Shown: positions 25,045 through 34,934, counted from the stretch's first letter. The stretch is 52,639 nucleotides of DNA from Rhodospirillales bacterium (GCA_027315365.1 DAHUYF010000206.1:1-52639); one strand, 5' to 3'. Numbers and translations: made by a program. Notes: a model not told the origin generated them from the letters alone.

Positions 25045-26493
25045 ATGATGGCCGGAACCCCATTGTCGACGCCGCCTGGCGAGTCGCCGCTCAGGCCGAA
25101 CCTGCCGGAATATACCGTCAGCGAGCTCTCCGCGGCGCTGAAGCGCAGTATCGAGCAGGGCTTCGCCTATGTCCGCGTGCGCGGCGAGGTGTCGGGCTTC
25201 AAGCGCCACAGTTCCGGCCATTGCTATCTCGCCCTCAAGGACACCGAGGCGGTGCTCGACGCCGTCTGCTGGCGCGGCACGGCGCAGCGCCTCGCGCTCA
25301 AGCCCGAGGACGGCATGGAGGTGGTCTGCACCGGCCGCCTCACCACCTATCCCGGGCGTTCGAAATACCAGCTCGTGGTCGAGACCATGGAACTCGCCGG
25401 CGTCGGCGCCCTGCTCAAGCTGCTGGAGGAGCGCAGGAAGCGGCTCGCGGCCGAAGGCCTCTTCGCCGAGGAGCGCAAGAAGAAGCTGCCCTTCCTGCCG
25501 GCGGTCATCGGCGTCGTGACATCGCCGACCGGCGCCGTCATCCGCGACATCCTGCACCGCCTCGCCGACCGCTTCCCGCGCCGCGTGCTGCTGTGGCCGG
25601 TGGCGGTGCAGGGCGAGGGCGCGGCGCAGCAGGTCGCGGCGGCGATCGAGGGCTTCAACCGGCTGGCGCCCGGCGGCGCGGTGCCGCGGCCGGACCTGCT
25701 GATCGTCGCGCGCGGCGGCGGCAGCCTCGAGGATCTCATGGCCTTCAACGAGGAGATCGTGGTGCGCGCCGCCGCTGCCTCGGCGATCCCGTTGATCTCC
25801 GCCATCGGCCACGAGACCGACACCACGCTCATCGATTATGCCAGCGACCGCCGCGCGCCGACGCCCACCGCCGCCGCCGAGATGGCGGTGCCGGTGCGGC
25901 TCGACCTGCTGGCCGAGCTCGACGCCAAGGCGGTGCGGCTCGCCGGCGCCCTGTCGCGCCTGCTGACCGAGCGCCGCGCCCGCATCGCCGGCCTCGCACG
26001 CGGCCTGCCGGATCCGCGCAGCATCCTAGACACCGCGCGCCAGCGCCTCGACGACCGCGCCGAGCGGCTGCTGGTCGGGTTCCGTGCGCTGCTGGGCGTG
26101 AAGCGCCACCGCCTCGACAGCGCCGCCGAGCGCCTCGGCGGCGCGGCGCTGCCGGCGCTGCTCGAACGCGCGCGCGCGCGCCTCGACGACATGGCGCCGC
26201 GGCTGCGCCACGCGGCAACCCGCTTTCTCGCCCATGAGCGTCATCGCCTCGACGCCTGCGGCGGCCGGCTCGAAACCTACGGCCAAGCGCTGCGCGACAC
26301 GCTGGCGCGCGGATTCGCCGTCATCCGCGACGCGTCGGGGGCGATCATCGACACCGCGGCGGCGCTCGCCCCCGGCGATGCCCTCACCATCGAATTCCAC
26401 GACGGCACGCTCGCCGCCACCGTCGACGGCAGTCCGCGCCGCGCCGCGGGGAAATCGAAGAAGCCCCGGCCGGATCAGGGCTCGCTGCTGTGA
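25045..26493 (+). CDS. xseA: Exodeoxyribonuclease VII large subunit
   Basis: A 482-residue subunit of the single-strand exonuclease ExoVII, which works with the small subunit XseB (not in this window). The N-terminal OB-fold (about residues 20-115) begins [16 protein letters not shown] and includes [18 protein letters not shown]. The catalytic domain carries [33 protein letters not shown] and [19 protein letters not shown] long Arg-rich helical region (about 300-420) follows, as expected. Two consecutive ATGs (25045 and 25048) are possible starts. The stop overlaps the GTG of the M23 peptidase gene by 4 nt. Confidence 0.96.
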   Translation: MMAGTPLSTPPGESPLRPNLPEYTVSELSAALKRSIEQGFAYVRVRGEVSGFKRHSSGHCYLALKDTEAVLDAVCWRGTAQRLALKPEDGMEVVCTGRLTTYPGRSKYQLVVETMELAGVGALLKLLEERRKRLAAEGLFAEERKKKLPFLPAVIGVVTSPTGAVIRDILHRLADRFPRRVLLWPVAVQGEGAAQQVAAAIEGFNRLAPGGAVPRPDLLIVARGGGSLEDLMAFNEEIVVRAAAASAIPLISAIGHETDTTLIDYASDRRAPTPTAAAEMAVPVRLDLLAELDAKAVRLAGALSRLLTERRARIAGLARGLPDPRSILDTARQRLDDRAERLLVGFRALLGVKRHRLDSAAERLGGAALPALLERARARLDDMAPRLRHAATRFLAHERHRLDACGGRLETYGQALRDTLARGFAVIRDASGAIIDTAAALAPGDALTIEFHDGTLAATVDGSPRRAAGKSKKPRPDQGSLL

Positions 26494-27320
26494 GGAGCGG
26501 CGTCGCCCTCATCGGCGTTCTCTTCGCGCTGCTGCTCGCCCATCCCTGCCTCGCCGATGCGCTCGGTCTCGACGGCGCGGTCGAGCAGGGCGGGCTGGTG
26601 CGGGGTCGGACCGAGCCCGGCGCCATCGTCACGCTCGACGGCCGCGCGCTGCGCGTGGCACCCGACGGCGCCTTCATCTTCGGCTTCGGCCGCGACGCGT
26701 CGGCGACTGCCGCGCTCGATATAAAGCTTCCGGACGGGAGCCGCCTCCATCGCGAACTCGCCGTGGCGCAACGCCGCTACGAGGTCCAGCGCATCGATGG
26801 GCTGCCGCCCGTGCAGGTGACGCCGGACCCGCTGACCCTGGCGCGGATCAAGCGCGAGGCCGGGCTCGTCGCTGCGGCGCGCGCGGTGGACAGCAATCTC
26901 GATTTCTTCGAGCGGCGTTTCGTCTGGCCGGCGCAGGGGCCGATCTCCGGCGTCTATGGCAGCGAGCGCATCCTCGACGGGGAGAAGCGCGCGCCGCATA
27001 TGGGGCTCGACATTGCCGCGCCGCGCGGCTCGTCGGTGCTCGCCGCCGCCGCCGGCACGGTCACGCTGGCCGAGCCGCATCTCTTCTTCACCGGCGGCAC
27101 CGTCATCATCGATCACGGCTACGGCCTCGCCACGACCTACCAGCACATGGACCGTGTCGATGTGAGGGTAGGCGAGCATGTGACATCCGGCGAGCCGATC
27201 GGCGTGGTCGGTGCCACCGGCCGCGTCACCGGCCCGCATCTGCACTGGGCGCTCAACTGGTACGACGTCCGCCTCGACCCCGCGCTCGCCATCGGCCCGA
27301 TGCCCGAAGGCGCGCGCTGA
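26490..27320 (+). CDS. Exported M23-family peptidase (LytM-like)
   Basis: A 276-residue protein with a signal peptide ([22 protein letters not shown]), so it is periplasmic. The C-terminal LytM domain has the zinc ligands His170 and Asp174 (HMGLD) and the HLHW motif with His252, so it should be an active peptidoglycan endopeptidase or amidase activator. The N-terminal half contains a beta-rich segment (about 30-100) but no LysM or coiled coil. The GTG start overlaps the xseA stop by 4 nt, implying translational coupling. It converges on the LpxL-like gene with a 9-bp gap. Confidence 0.88.
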   Translation: MRSGVALIGVLFALLLAHPCLADALGLDGAVEQGGLVRGRTEPGAIVTLDGRALRVAPDGAFIFGFGRDASATAALDIKLPDGSRLHRELAVAQRRYEVQRIDGLPPVQVTPDPLTLARIKREAGLVAAARAVDSNLDFFERRFVWPAQGPISGVYGSERILDGEKRAPHMGLDIAAPRGSSVLAAAAGTVTLAEPHLFFTGGTVIIDHGYGLATTYQHMDRVDVRVGEHVTSGEPIGVVGATGRVTGPHLHWALNWYDVRLDPALAIGPMPEGAR

Positions 27321-27329
27321 GCGCGCCCC

Positions 27330-28208
27330 TCACTCCGGCCAGCGCCGGTGCAGCCAGAACCAGTGGTCCGGGCGCTCGCGGATCCAGCGCTCCAGCACCT
27401 GGTTCACCTGCACCGTCAGCGCCCGCGCATCGGCAGCGGCGTCGCCGCCGCGCGCGACCTCCAGCGGCGGCTCGGCGGTGAGGCGGAAGCGCGCGCGCGG
27501 CAGCCGCTCGACGCGCACTGGCACCACCGCGCTGCCGAAGCGCAGCGCGAAGACGGCGAGGCTGTGCTCGGTCATGGCGTCGCGGCCGAAGAACGGCACG
27601 GCGATGCCGTCGTTCTTCTTCTGGTCGACCAGCATGGCGATGTGCCGGCCGCGCTTCATCGCCGCCAGCATGCGCCGCGCCCCGGCGCTGCCCTTGGCGG
27701 CAAGCTCGGCGCCGACGACGCTGCGGGAGTGGGCGATGAGCTGGTCGACGATCGGGTTGTTGACGGCGCGGTACATCTCCACCACCTCGAGCCCGGCCTG
27801 GGTCACCGCCAGCGTCGCCACTTCCCAATTGCCGAAATGCCCGGAGAAGAAGATGGCGCGCTTTCCCGGCATCCCTTGCGCGCGGATATGCTCGGCGCCG
27901 ACCATCTCGATGCGGCCGCCGCGCTCATAGGCGCGGTACTTGCCGAGATGCGGGTATTCGGCGACGACGCGGCCGAGATTGTCCCACATGCCGCGGATGA
28001 TGCGCCTTCCTTGCGCTTCGTCGATCTCCGGCAGCGCGCGGCGCAGGTTGCGCAGCGCGCGCCGGCTGACTGCCAGGCGCGGCCCGATGCTGCGCGCCAG
28101 GAACCCGCCCAGCGCCGAGGCGGCGGTCACCGGCAGCAGGCGGAAGCAGGCATAGACCAGCACCGCGCCGGCGCCTTCGGCGAGGTTCTGCAGCCGGCGC
28201 TCAGGCAT
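27330..28208 (-). CDS. Lysophospholipid/lipid A acyltransferase, LpxL/HtrB-like
   Basis: A 292-residue inner-membrane acyltransferase of the LpxL/LpxM family, which adds secondary acyl chains to lipid A. The catalytic HX4E motif is present in SGHFGNWE, with one N-terminal membrane anchor (about 10-35). Later family motifs QKKNDGIAVPFFG and EPPLEV are present, ending HWFWLHRRW. The ATG at 28208 overlaps the lpxK stop by 8 nt, so it is the last gene of the outer-membrane lipid operon. Which lipid A position or acyl chain it uses is not visible from sequence. Confidence 0.88.
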   Translation of the reverse strand: MPERRLQNLAEGAGAVLVYACFRLLPVTAASALGGFLARSIGPRLAVSRRALRNLRRALPEIDEAQGRRIIRGMWDNLGRVVAEYPHLGKYRAYERGGRIEMVGAEHIRAQGMPGKRAIFFSGHFGNWEVATLAVTQAGLEVVEMYRAVNNPIVDQLIAHSRSVVGAELAAKGSAGARRMLAAMKRGRHIAMLVDQKKNDGIAVPFFGRDAMTEHSLAVFALRFGSAVVPVRVERLPRARFRLTAEPPLEVARGGDAAADARALTVQVNQVLERWIRERPDHWFWLHRRWPE

Positions 28209-29175
28209 GGCAGGCCCGCGCCAGCAGTGCGTCGAGCGCCGCCGCATCCTCCCACACGACTGCCACCTCGAGCACGCCGATGCCCACGCGCTGCGCCGGC
28301 GGCAGCCGCACCCGGTCCTTGGCGGTGGTGACGAGAAGCGCGCCGGCCACCGCCGCTTCCGTCCGGAGCCGCGCCAGTTCGCCCGCGCCGTATCGGTGAT
28401 GATCGGCAAAGCCGTGCCGGGCGACGAGACGGCCGCCGGCGGCCTCGAGGCTGGCGAAGAATTTCTCCGGCCGCGCGATGCCGGCAAACGCCACCACGGG
28501 GCGGCCGGCGAATTCGGCGGCGTTCAGCGCCTCAAGCCGCGCGCGCAGTACCGGCTTGGCCGCGAGCAGCGGCGCGATCCCGGCCGCATCCTTGCCCATC
28601 AGTACTGCCGCGTCGGCGCGCGCGATGCCCGGCTCGAGCCGCTCGCGCAACGGCCCTGCCGGCAGCACCCGGCGATTGCCGAAGCCGTAGCCGCCATCGA
28701 CCACCAGCAGCGACAGGTGCTTGGCGAGTCTTGGGTTCTGCAGCCCGTCATCGAGCAGCAGCAGCTCCGCCCCGGCGGCCACCGCCGCCTGCGCCCCGGC
28801 GACCCGGTCGCGCGCCACCCAGCACGGCGCCGCCTGCGCCAGCAGCAGCGGCTCGTCGCCGACTTCGTCCGCCGCATGACGCGTGGGATCGACCGCGATC
28901 GGTCCGGCGAGGCTGCCGCCATAGCCGCGGCTCAGGATGTGCACCCGGCGGCCCAGGGCCCCGAGCCGCGTCGCGAGCGACAAGGTCACCGGCGTCTTGC
29001 CGGCGCCGCCCGCCACCAGATTGCCGATGCAGATGACCGGCACCGGCGCCTGCCACGGCCGCGTCCAGCCTTGGCGCGCCGCCGCCGCCAGCGCGTAGGT
29101 CCAGGCAAGCGGCTGCAGCAGAGACGAGACCAGCCCCTGCCGCGCCCAGAAGTCAGGCGTAGGCGGAGCTGGCAT
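28201..29175 (-). CDS. lpxK: Tetraacyldisaccharide 4'-kinase
   Basis: A 324-residue membrane-associated kinase that phosphorylates the 4' position of the lipid A disaccharide. The N-terminal PDFWARQGLVSSLLQPLAW is typical. The P-loop GNLVAGGAGKTPV, the SRGYGG motif, DEPLLLA and LLLDDGLQNPRL are present. The start overlaps the waaA end by 23 nt and the stop overlaps the LpxL-like gene by 8 nt. The order waaA-lpxK is conserved in alphaproteobacteria. Confidence 0.96.
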   Translation of the reverse strand: MPAPPTPDFWARQGLVSSLLQPLAWTYALAAAARQGWTRPWQAPVPVICIGNLVAGGAGKTPVTLSLATRLGALGRRVHILSRGYGGSLAGPIAVDPTRHAADEVGDEPLLLAQAAPCWVARDRVAGAQAAVAAGAELLLLDDGLQNPRLAKHLSLLVVDGGYGFGNRRVLPAGPLRERLEPGIARADAAVLMGKDAAGIAPLLAAKPVLRARLEALNAAEFAGRPVVAFAGIARPEKFFASLEAAGGRLVARHGFADHHRYGAGELARLRTEAAVAGALLVTTAKDRVRLPPAQRVGIGVLEVAVVWEDAAALDALLARACHA

Positions 29176-30451
29176 GCGGCGTCAGCCGGTCGAGCCAGGG
29201 CGCGATGCGCTCCATCACCGCCGCGAGCACCGCGCGGTTGTCGGCGGCGACCTCGAGCCCGGCGGCGGCGCGACGCGCGCGCTCGGCGGGATCGGCAAGC
29301 AGGCGGGCCACGGCGGCGGCAAGCTCCTCGGCGTCGCGCACCGCGATCGCGGCGCCGGCGGCGGCGAGGTCGCGGGCGATGCCGGCGCAGTTGCTCATGT
29401 CCGGCCCGTGCAGCACGGCGCAGTCGAGCAGCGCCGCCTCCAGCGGGTTGTGCCCGCCGCGCGGCACCAGCGAGCCGCCGATGAAGGCGATGCCGGCGAG
29501 CCGGTAGAACAGGCCGAGTTCGCCCAGCGTGTCGCCGAGATAGATCTCCGTCTGCGCCGTGATCGGCTCGGCGAGCGAGCGCCGCGCCACGCGGAGCCCG
29601 GACTCGCGCAGCAGCGCCGCGACGGCGTTGGCCCGTGCCGGGTGGCGCGGCACCAGGACGGTGAGCAGGTCGGGCCAGCGCCGCTTCAGCGCCTGGTGCG
29701 CTGCCGCCGTCGCCTGTTCCTCGCCCTCATGCGTGCTGGCGGCCAGCCACAGCGGCCGTCCCGCCGCCTGGGCCGCGAGCTTCGCCAGCTCGGCCTCGCT
29801 CACCGGCAGCGGTCCGGCCGCGGCCTTGAGGTTGCCGACGCAGAGCGCGCGCCGCGCGCCGAGCTGGCGCAGCCGCTCGGCCTGCACCATGTCCTGGGCA
29901 AGGCAGAGATCGAAGGCGCCGATCACCGGCCCGATCAGCCGCGGCCAGCGCCGCCAGGTCTCGAAGGATTGTTGCGACATGCGCCCGTTGATCAGCAGCA
30001 GCGGAATCTCGCGCGCCGCCGCCTCGGTGACGAGGTTGGGCCACAGCTCGGATTCGACCCAGAGGGCGAGGTCGGGCCGCCAATGGTCGAGGAAGCGCCG
30101 CACCGAGCTCATGCGGTCGACCGGAATGTATTGATGGAAGGTGCGGCCCGGCGGCAGCCGCGCCGCCAGCAGCCGCGCCGAGGTGACGGTGCCGGTGGTG
30201 ACCAGGACGGACAGCGTCGGCCGCTCTTCCGTCAGCCGGTCGATCAGCGCCAGCATCGACACCGCTTCGCCGATGCTCGCCGCATGCACCCAGACCACGG
30301 TGCCCTCCGGCCGCTTCAGGCTCGCCACGCCGCGGCGCTCGGCAAAGCGCGCCCGATCCTCCTTGCCGCGCGCCAGCCGGCGCAGCAGATAGAGGCTCAC
30401 CAGCGGCCCGAGCAGCGTGGTGAGCGCGCGATAGAGGCGCAGCGACGTCAT
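29153..30451 (-). CDS. waaA: 3-deoxy-D-manno-octulosonic acid (Kdo) transferase
   Basis: A 432-residue GT30 glycosyltransferase that attaches Kdo to the lipid A precursor. The N-terminal anchor YRALTTLLGPLVSLYLLRRL is followed by VWVHAASIGEAVSM, then ESELWPN with the catalytic Glu, LINGRMS, ASTHEGEE, and RGGHNPLEAA. The ATG at 30451 overlaps the DUF374 gene stop by 4 nt. The 3' end runs 23 nt into lpxK. Whether it adds one or two Kdo residues cannot be judged from sequence. Confidence 0.95.
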   Translation of the reverse strand: MTSLRLYRALTTLLGPLVSLYLLRRLARGKEDRARFAERRGVASLKRPEGTVVWVHAASIGEAVSMLALIDRLTEERPTLSVLVTTGTVTSARLLAARLPPGRTFHQYIPVDRMSSVRRFLDHWRPDLALWVESELWPNLVTEAAAREIPLLLINGRMSQQSFETWRRWPRLIGPVIGAFDLCLAQDMVQAERLRQLGARRALCVGNLKAAAGPLPVSEAELAKLAAQAAGRPLWLAASTHEGEEQATAAAHQALKRRWPDLLTVLVPRHPARANAVAALLRESGLRVARRSLAEPITAQTEIYLGDTLGELGLFYRLAGIAFIGGSLVPRGGHNPLEAALLDCAVLHGPDMSNCAGIARDLAAAGAAIAVRDAEELAAAVARLLADPAERARRAAAGLEVAADNRAVLAAVMERIAPWLDRLTPHASSAYA

Positions 30452-31188
30452 CGGCTGCCGCCCGTTGCGGCGCGGCGCAGCGCGCGCAGATCGTCGCGGC
30501 CCAGCGTGCCCGGCGCCGTCGCCTCGCAGCCGACGCGGCGGTCCGCCTCGGCGGTCTGCGCGATCATCCGCTCCTCGATGAGGCGCCGCCAGCGCTCGCT
30601 GTCCTCGGCGTCGAGCTCGGCCGGAACCGCGATCGGCTCGCCCCAGAGAAAGATGCCGCGCGTCCAGGGGAAGGGGAGGTGGAAGCGGTCCCAGGTGCGG
30701 AGGATGCGCCGGTGCCGCGTTGCATAGGTGATCGGGATCACCGGCGCGCGCGCCAGCCGCGCCGCCGCGACGATGCCGGCGCTGGCGCGCATCGCCGGGC
30801 CGTTGGGTCCGTCGGGGGTGATGCCGACGCAATCGCCGGCTTTCACGTGGCGTACCATGGCGCGCAGCGCCGCGCCGCCGCCGGCGGTCGACGAGCCGGC
30901 GATGGAATCGATGCCGAAATAGCGCACCGCGTCGGCGATCAGGCGGCCGTCGCGGTGGCCGGAGATCAGCATGTGCATCGGCGCCAGGTTCTGCCACGCC
31001 ATCGGAATCATCAGCAGGCGCCCGTGCCAGAAGGCGAGGATGAAGGGCTTGCCCTCGGCGTGCAGCCGGCGCGGGGTCTCCGCCCCTTCCACCGTCCAGC
31101 GCCCGGTGCGGTGGACGAAGCGGATATAGAGGTGGACGAGCCAGCAGGATAGACGCTGCACGGCCTCGGACCGCAGCAGGCGCTTCAT
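30448..31188 (-). CDS. DUF374 lysophospholipid acyltransferase-like protein
   Basis: A 246-residue protein of the DUF374 family, related to LPLAT acyltransferases. It has an N-terminal hydrophobic stretch, FWHGRLLMIPM, ISGHRDGRLIADAV, and TPDGPNGPAM, the family's replacement of the usual acyltransferase motif. The gene is a standard partner between the lipid exporter and waaA in alphaproteobacterial lipid A operons; the substrate is not established. The C-terminal 30 residues are Arg/Ala-rich and weakly conserved. The ATG at 31188 is 13 nt downstream of the exporter stop. Confidence 0.88.
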   Translation of the reverse strand: MKRLLRSEAVQRLSCWLVHLYIRFVHRTGRWTVEGAETPRRLHAEGKPFILAFWHGRLLMIPMAWQNLAPMHMLISGHRDGRLIADAVRYFGIDSIAGSSTAGGGAALRAMVRHVKAGDCVGITPDGPNGPAMRASAGIVAAARLARAPVIPITYATRHRRILRTWDRFHLPFPWTRGIFLWGEPIAVPAELDAEDSERWRRLIEERMIAQTAEADRRVGCEATAPGTLGRDDLRALRRAATGGSR

Positions 31189-31201
31189 CGGGCCCACGTG
31201 C

Positions 31202-33037
31202 TCAGCTCCCGACCGCGCGGATGGCGAAGCCGTAGTCGCGCGTCGCCTGGTCGGCGAATTGCAGCGAATAGAGCCGCGCATAGATGCCGTTGTGCCGCAG
31301 CAGCTCGCCATGCGTCCCGGATTCGGCGATGCGCCCGGCATCGACGACATGGATCACGTCGGCATCGACCACGGTGGAGAGCCGGTGCGCGATCACCACC
31401 GTGGTGCGGCCGTGCATCAGCGCTTTGAGCGCCGCCTGCACCTGGCGCTCGGATTCGGTGTCGAGCGCCGAGGTCGCCTCGTCGAGCAGCAGGATCGGCG
31501 CGTTCTTGAGCATGGCGCGGGCGATGGCGAGGCGCTGGCGCTGGCCGCCGGAGAGCTTGACGCCCTGCTCGCCGACCAGCGTGTCGTAGCCTTGCGGCAG
31601 CGCGCGGATGAATTCGTCGGCCGCCGCCGCCTTGGCCGACGCCACGATCTCCGCCTCGCTCGCGCCGAAGCGGCCATAGGCGATGTTGGCGCGCACCGTG
31701 TCGTCGAACAGGCTCACCTCCTGGCTCACCAGCGCGATGGCGCCGCGCAGGCTCGCCAGCGTCGTCTCGCGCACATCCGTGCCGTCGATCGCCACCGTCC
31801 CCGCCGCCGCGTCGTAGAAGCGCGGGATGAGGTTGAGGATGGTCGACTTGCCGGCGCCCGAGGCGCCCACCAGCGCCACCGTCTTGCCCGCCGGGGCGAC
31901 GAAGCTGACGCCGTTGAGCGCCGGCGTGCCGTTGGCATAGGCGAAGCGCACGTCGCTGAAGCGCACCTCGCCGCCCCTGACGGCGAGCGGCCGCGCATTG
32001 GGCGTCTCGCGGATCTCCGGTTCGACGTCGAGCACGGTGAAGATGCGCTGCGCCGCCGCCAGCCCCTCCTGCAGATTGGCGTTGAGCCCGGCCAGCGCCT
32101 TCATCGGCTGATAGGCCAGCAGCATGGCGGTGATGAAGGAGAAGAAGGCGCCGGGGCTGCGCGCCTCGCTGATCACCTGATGGCCGCCATAGAGGATGAC
32201 CAGCGCCACCGCGACGCCGCCCAGCGTCTCCATCAGCGGCGATGCCACGGCGCGGATGCGCTGGGCGCGCTCGACCAGCGCATAGAGGCTCTCGATGATC
32301 CGCGCCGCGCGCTTCTGCTCATAGCCCTCCATGCCATAGGCCTTGACGTGGCGCGCGCCCTGGAAGGTCTGGTCGAGCAGCGTGGTGAACTGGCCGATCT
32401 CGCTCTGGGTGTTGGCGGAGACGCGGCGCATGCGCCGGCCGATGCCGACGATCGGGCGGATGGCGATCGGAAACACGATGAAGGCGATCAGCGCCAGCAG
32501 CCAGTCCTGGTAGAACATCAGCGCCACCAGGAATGCCGCCGTCACCGCCTCCTTGCCGATGCCGGCGAGCACCACGGTGGTGGCGTTGCGCAGCATGCCG
32601 GCGTCGTAGGTGAAGCGCGAGATCAGCGTGCCGGTGGGGTTGGCATGGAAATAGGCGATGTCGGCGCGCATCAGCCGCGCGAACAGGCCGAGCTGGATGT
32701 CGGCGACGACCCGCTGCCCGACCGTGGTCATCAGCACCGACTGCCAGTAGTTGGAGACGCCCTTCACCGCCGCCAGCGCAATCACCGCGAGCGGGATGAG
32801 CAGCAGCAGATGCTCGTCATGGGCGACGAAGACGCGGTCGAGCATCGGCTGCATCAGCCAAGCGTTCGCCGCCGTCGCCCCGGCCATCAGCCCCATGCAG
32901 ACCAGCGCTGCCGCCATGCGCCCGGCATAGGGACGCAGGAAATCGCCGGCCAGGCGACGCATCAGCGGCAGGGTACGGTGGCTGAACTCGGCGGCTGGCG
33001 CGCGTCCCGGCCCGTGCCTGTCGGTTGGAGCGCTCAA
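31202..33037 (-). CDS. MsbA-like lipid exporter, ABC transporter (fused membrane and ATPase domains)
   Basis: A 611-residue half-transporter with six membrane helices (about residues 40-330) and a C-terminal nucleotide-binding domain. Walker A GASGAGKST, signature LSGGQ and Walker B ILLLDEATSALD are intact. It resembles MsbA and probably flips lipid A-core or a phospholipid across the inner membrane, consistent with the downstream lipid A genes. No ATG fits the full length: TTG at 33037 has AAGGGA about 12 nt upstream, and an internal ATG at 32962 would remove 25 residues. The first 25 residues are low in conservation, so either start is possible. Confidence 0.88.
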   Translation of the reverse strand: MSAPTDRHGPGRAPAAEFSHRTLPLMRRLAGDFLRPYAGRMAAALVCMGLMAGATAANAWLMQPMLDRVFVAHDEHLLLLIPLAVIALAAVKGVSNYWQSVLMTTVGQRVVADIQLGLFARLMRADIAYFHANPTGTLISRFTYDAGMLRNATTVVLAGIGKEAVTAAFLVALMFYQDWLLALIAFIVFPIAIRPIVGIGRRMRRVSANTQSEIGQFTTLLDQTFQGARHVKAYGMEGYEQKRAARIIESLYALVERAQRIRAVASPLMETLGGVAVALVILYGGHQVISEARSPGAFFSFITAMLLAYQPMKALAGLNANLQEGLAAAQRIFTVLDVEPEIRETPNARPLAVRGGEVRFSDVRFAYANGTPALNGVSFVAPAGKTVALVGASGAGKSTILNLIPRFYDAAAGTVAIDGTDVRETTLASLRGAIALVSQEVSLFDDTVRANIAYGRFGASEAEIVASAKAAAADEFIRALPQGYDTLVGEQGVKLSGGQRQRLAIARAMLKNAPILLLDEATSALDTESERQVQAALKALMHGRTTVVIAHRLSTVVDADVIHVVDAGRIAESGTHGELLRHNGIYARLYSLQFADQATRDYGFAIRAVGS

Positions 33038-33234
33038 ATCGGGCAGCTTTCCCTTGTTTCCCGGCCATCATAGCACGTGCGGCGCGCGCCGGCGCCGGCC
33101 GTCGATCCCTCTTACCGGAGCCCGGCAGGCGAGGCAAGACGCGGGGTTTTATGACGGTTTGCACCATCCTGGGTCGAGATGGCGGATGACGCCGGGACCG
33201 CCTTCGGCTATGCAGGCGGATCGGGAGGGCTGCG

Positions 33235-34149
33235 ATGGACGAGCACGAGGGAGGGGCCCGCCGCCTTCTGGTGATCTACAATCCCACGGCCGGCGGCCGC
33301 AAACGGCGCCGGCTCGGATGCTGGCTCTCCCATCTCCGGACGCTGGGCGCCGAGGTGACGCTGACCGAGACGGAGGCGCCGCGCCATGCCGAGGCTCTCG
33401 CCCGCGCCGCCGATCCGCGACGCTTCGACGCGGTCGCGGTGGCCGGTGGCGACGGCACCATCAACGAGGCGGTGAACGGGCTGGCGGGGTCGAGCCTGCC
33501 GCTGGCGCTGCTGCCGCTCGGCACCGCCAACGTCCTGGCCAACGAGATCGGCTTGCCGCGGCGGCTCGCCGAGCTTGCCCGCATCGCCGCCTTCGCGCCG
33601 GCGCGGACGGTCTGGCCGGGCGAGGCGCAGCCCGAGGGCGGCGACGCGCGGCGCTTTCTCGTCATGGCCGGCATCGGCTTCGATGCCGAGGTGGTGGAGC
33701 ATCTCGACCTCGCCTTGAAGCGGCGCGCCGGCAAGCTCGCCTATGTCGCCAGCATCGCCGGGCGGCTGCGCGACTATCGCCCCTGCTTCTATCGCGCCGA
33801 GATCGACGGCGTTGCCGTCGAGGGCGCCTCGCTGGTCGCCGCCAAGGCGCATTTCTACGGCGGCCGCTTCGTGCTGGCGCCGGCGGCGCGGCTCGACCAG
33901 CCGTCGCTGCAGCTCGTCGTGTTCGGCCATGCCGGCCGCAGTGCGGCGCTGGGCTATCTCGCGGCAATGGGCGCCGGCCGGCTGTCGCACTGCCGCAGCC
34001 TGCGCATCCTGCCGGCGACATCGCTGTATCTGACCGGGCCCGCTGGCGCGCCGGTGCAGCTCGACGGCGACATCCAGCTCCGGCTGCCCGCCCGCATCGC
34101 CATTGCCGCCACCCCGCTCCAGCTGATCCAGCCCTTCGCGAACGCGTAG
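33235..34149 (+). CDS. Diacylglycerol/lipid kinase family protein (YegS/DgkB-like)
   Basis: A 304-residue soluble lipid kinase with the NTAGG-like NPTAGGRKRR segment and the ATP-binding VAGGDGTINEAVNGL motif, followed by PLGTANVLANEIGLP. These are the hallmarks of the DAGK catalytic domain. The C-terminal half is the expected beta-sandwich, ending with VQLDGD. The substrate could be diacylglycerol or a related lipid. It is divergent from the MsbA-like exporter across 197 bp, which might suggest shared regulation. A double-hairpin repeat lies just beyond its stop. Confidence 0.87.
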   Translation: MDEHEGGARRLLVIYNPTAGGRKRRRLGCWLSHLRTLGAEVTLTETEAPRHAEALARAADPRRFDAVAVAGGDGTINEAVNGLAGSSLPLALLPLGTANVLANEIGLPRRLAELARIAAFAPARTVWPGEAQPEGGDARRFLVMAGIGFDAEVVEHLDLALKRRAGKLAYVASIAGRLRDYRPCFYRAEIDGVAVEGASLVAAKAHFYGGRFVLAPAARLDQPSLQLVVFGHAGRSAALGYLAAMGAGRLSHCRSLRILPATSLYLTGPAGAPVQLDGDIQLRLPARIAIAATPLQLIQPFANA

Positions 34150-34161
34150 CGTTCGTCGGCC

Positions 34162-34198
34162 GCGGCGCCAGCGGTTGCGCAGCAACCGCGAAAGCCGC
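34162..34198 (+). repeat. Double-stem-loop repeat, copy 1
   Basis: Outer stem GCGGC (34162-34166) pairs with GCCGC (34194-34198). Four-base spacers gcca and gaaa flank the inner stem GCGGTTGC (34171-34178) and GCAACCGC (34182-34189), closed by the loop gca. It lies 13 bp beyond the lipid kinase stop. A second weaker hairpin (GCGAACGC, gta, GCGTTCGT at 34138-34156) overlaps that gene's stop codon. Copies 2 and 3 are at 38078 and 39985. Confidence 0.75.
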
Positions 34199-34269
34199 CC
34201 GGTTCCGGATGGCTGCGGCGGCAGCGGGAGGGCGCTATAAGAAACCCGCCCCAACCGAGGGCCATTCCG

Positions 34270-34926
34270 ATGCGCAGCCCTGTCCTGCTCTTCATCACCA
34301 TCCTGAGCACACTCGCCTATCTCGGCCTCGCCGTGCTCGGCTGGGGCGGGATTGCCGGATTCTTCTCCCACCCTGCCCTGGTCGTGCTGGCGATCGTCCT
34401 CCTGGCGCTTACCGGCGCGGCGCTCTTCAGCAGCGGCAATCTGAGCCGCGGCGAGCGCGAGGATCGCGGCAACCGCTGGGTGATCGCCGCCTTCGGGGCG
34501 CTTGGGCTGCTTGCGGGATATCTGCCGGCCTATACCGACCGGATCGGCTTCTGGACGCTCGACGGCGACGGCCTGCGCTGGCTGGGCGTCGCCCTGTTTG
34601 CCGCCGGCGGCGTGCTGCGGCTGTGGCCGGTCTTCGTGCTCGGCCGCCGCTTCAGCGGGCTGGTCGCCATCCAGCCGGGGCATCGCCTGGTCACCAGCGG
34701 ACTTTACGGCGTCATCCGCCACCCGAGCTATCTCGGGCTGTTGGTCAATGCGCTGGGCTGGGCGCTCGCCTTCCGCTCGGGGGTCGGCGTGCTGCTGGCG
34801 GCGCTCATGCTGCCGGTGCTGCTGGCGCGCATCCGCGCCGAGGAGGCGCTGTTGGCGAGCCAGTTCGGCGCCGAATACGACGCCTACCGCGCCCGCACCG
34901 CGCGGCTGATTCCCGGGCTCTACTGA
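34270..34926 (+). CDS. Isoprenylcysteine carboxyl methyltransferase (ICMT)-like membrane protein
   Basis: A 218-residue integral-membrane protein with about five hydrophobic helices. The C-terminal half carries the family motif LVTSGLYGVIRHPSYLG (the RHPxYxG element of ICMT/PEMT enzymes) and ARIRAEEALLASQFG with the conserved EE pair. Prokaryotic members are SAM-dependent methyltransferases or of unknown function; no prenylated protein substrate is expected here. The gene converges on pmbA with an 8-bp gap. A repeat element separates it from the lipid kinase gene. Confidence 0.82.
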   Translation: MRSPVLLFITILSTLAYLGLAVLGWGGIAGFFSHPALVVLAIVLLALTGAALFSSGNLSRGEREDRGNRWVIAAFGALGLLAGYLPAYTDRIGFWTLDGDGLRWLGVALFAAGGVLRLWPVFVLGRRFSGLVAIQPGHRLVTSGLYGVIRHPSYLGLLVNALGWALAFRSGVGVLLAALMLPVLLARIRAEEALLASQFGAEYDAYRARTARLIPGLY

Positions 34927-34934
34927 GGAGGCGG

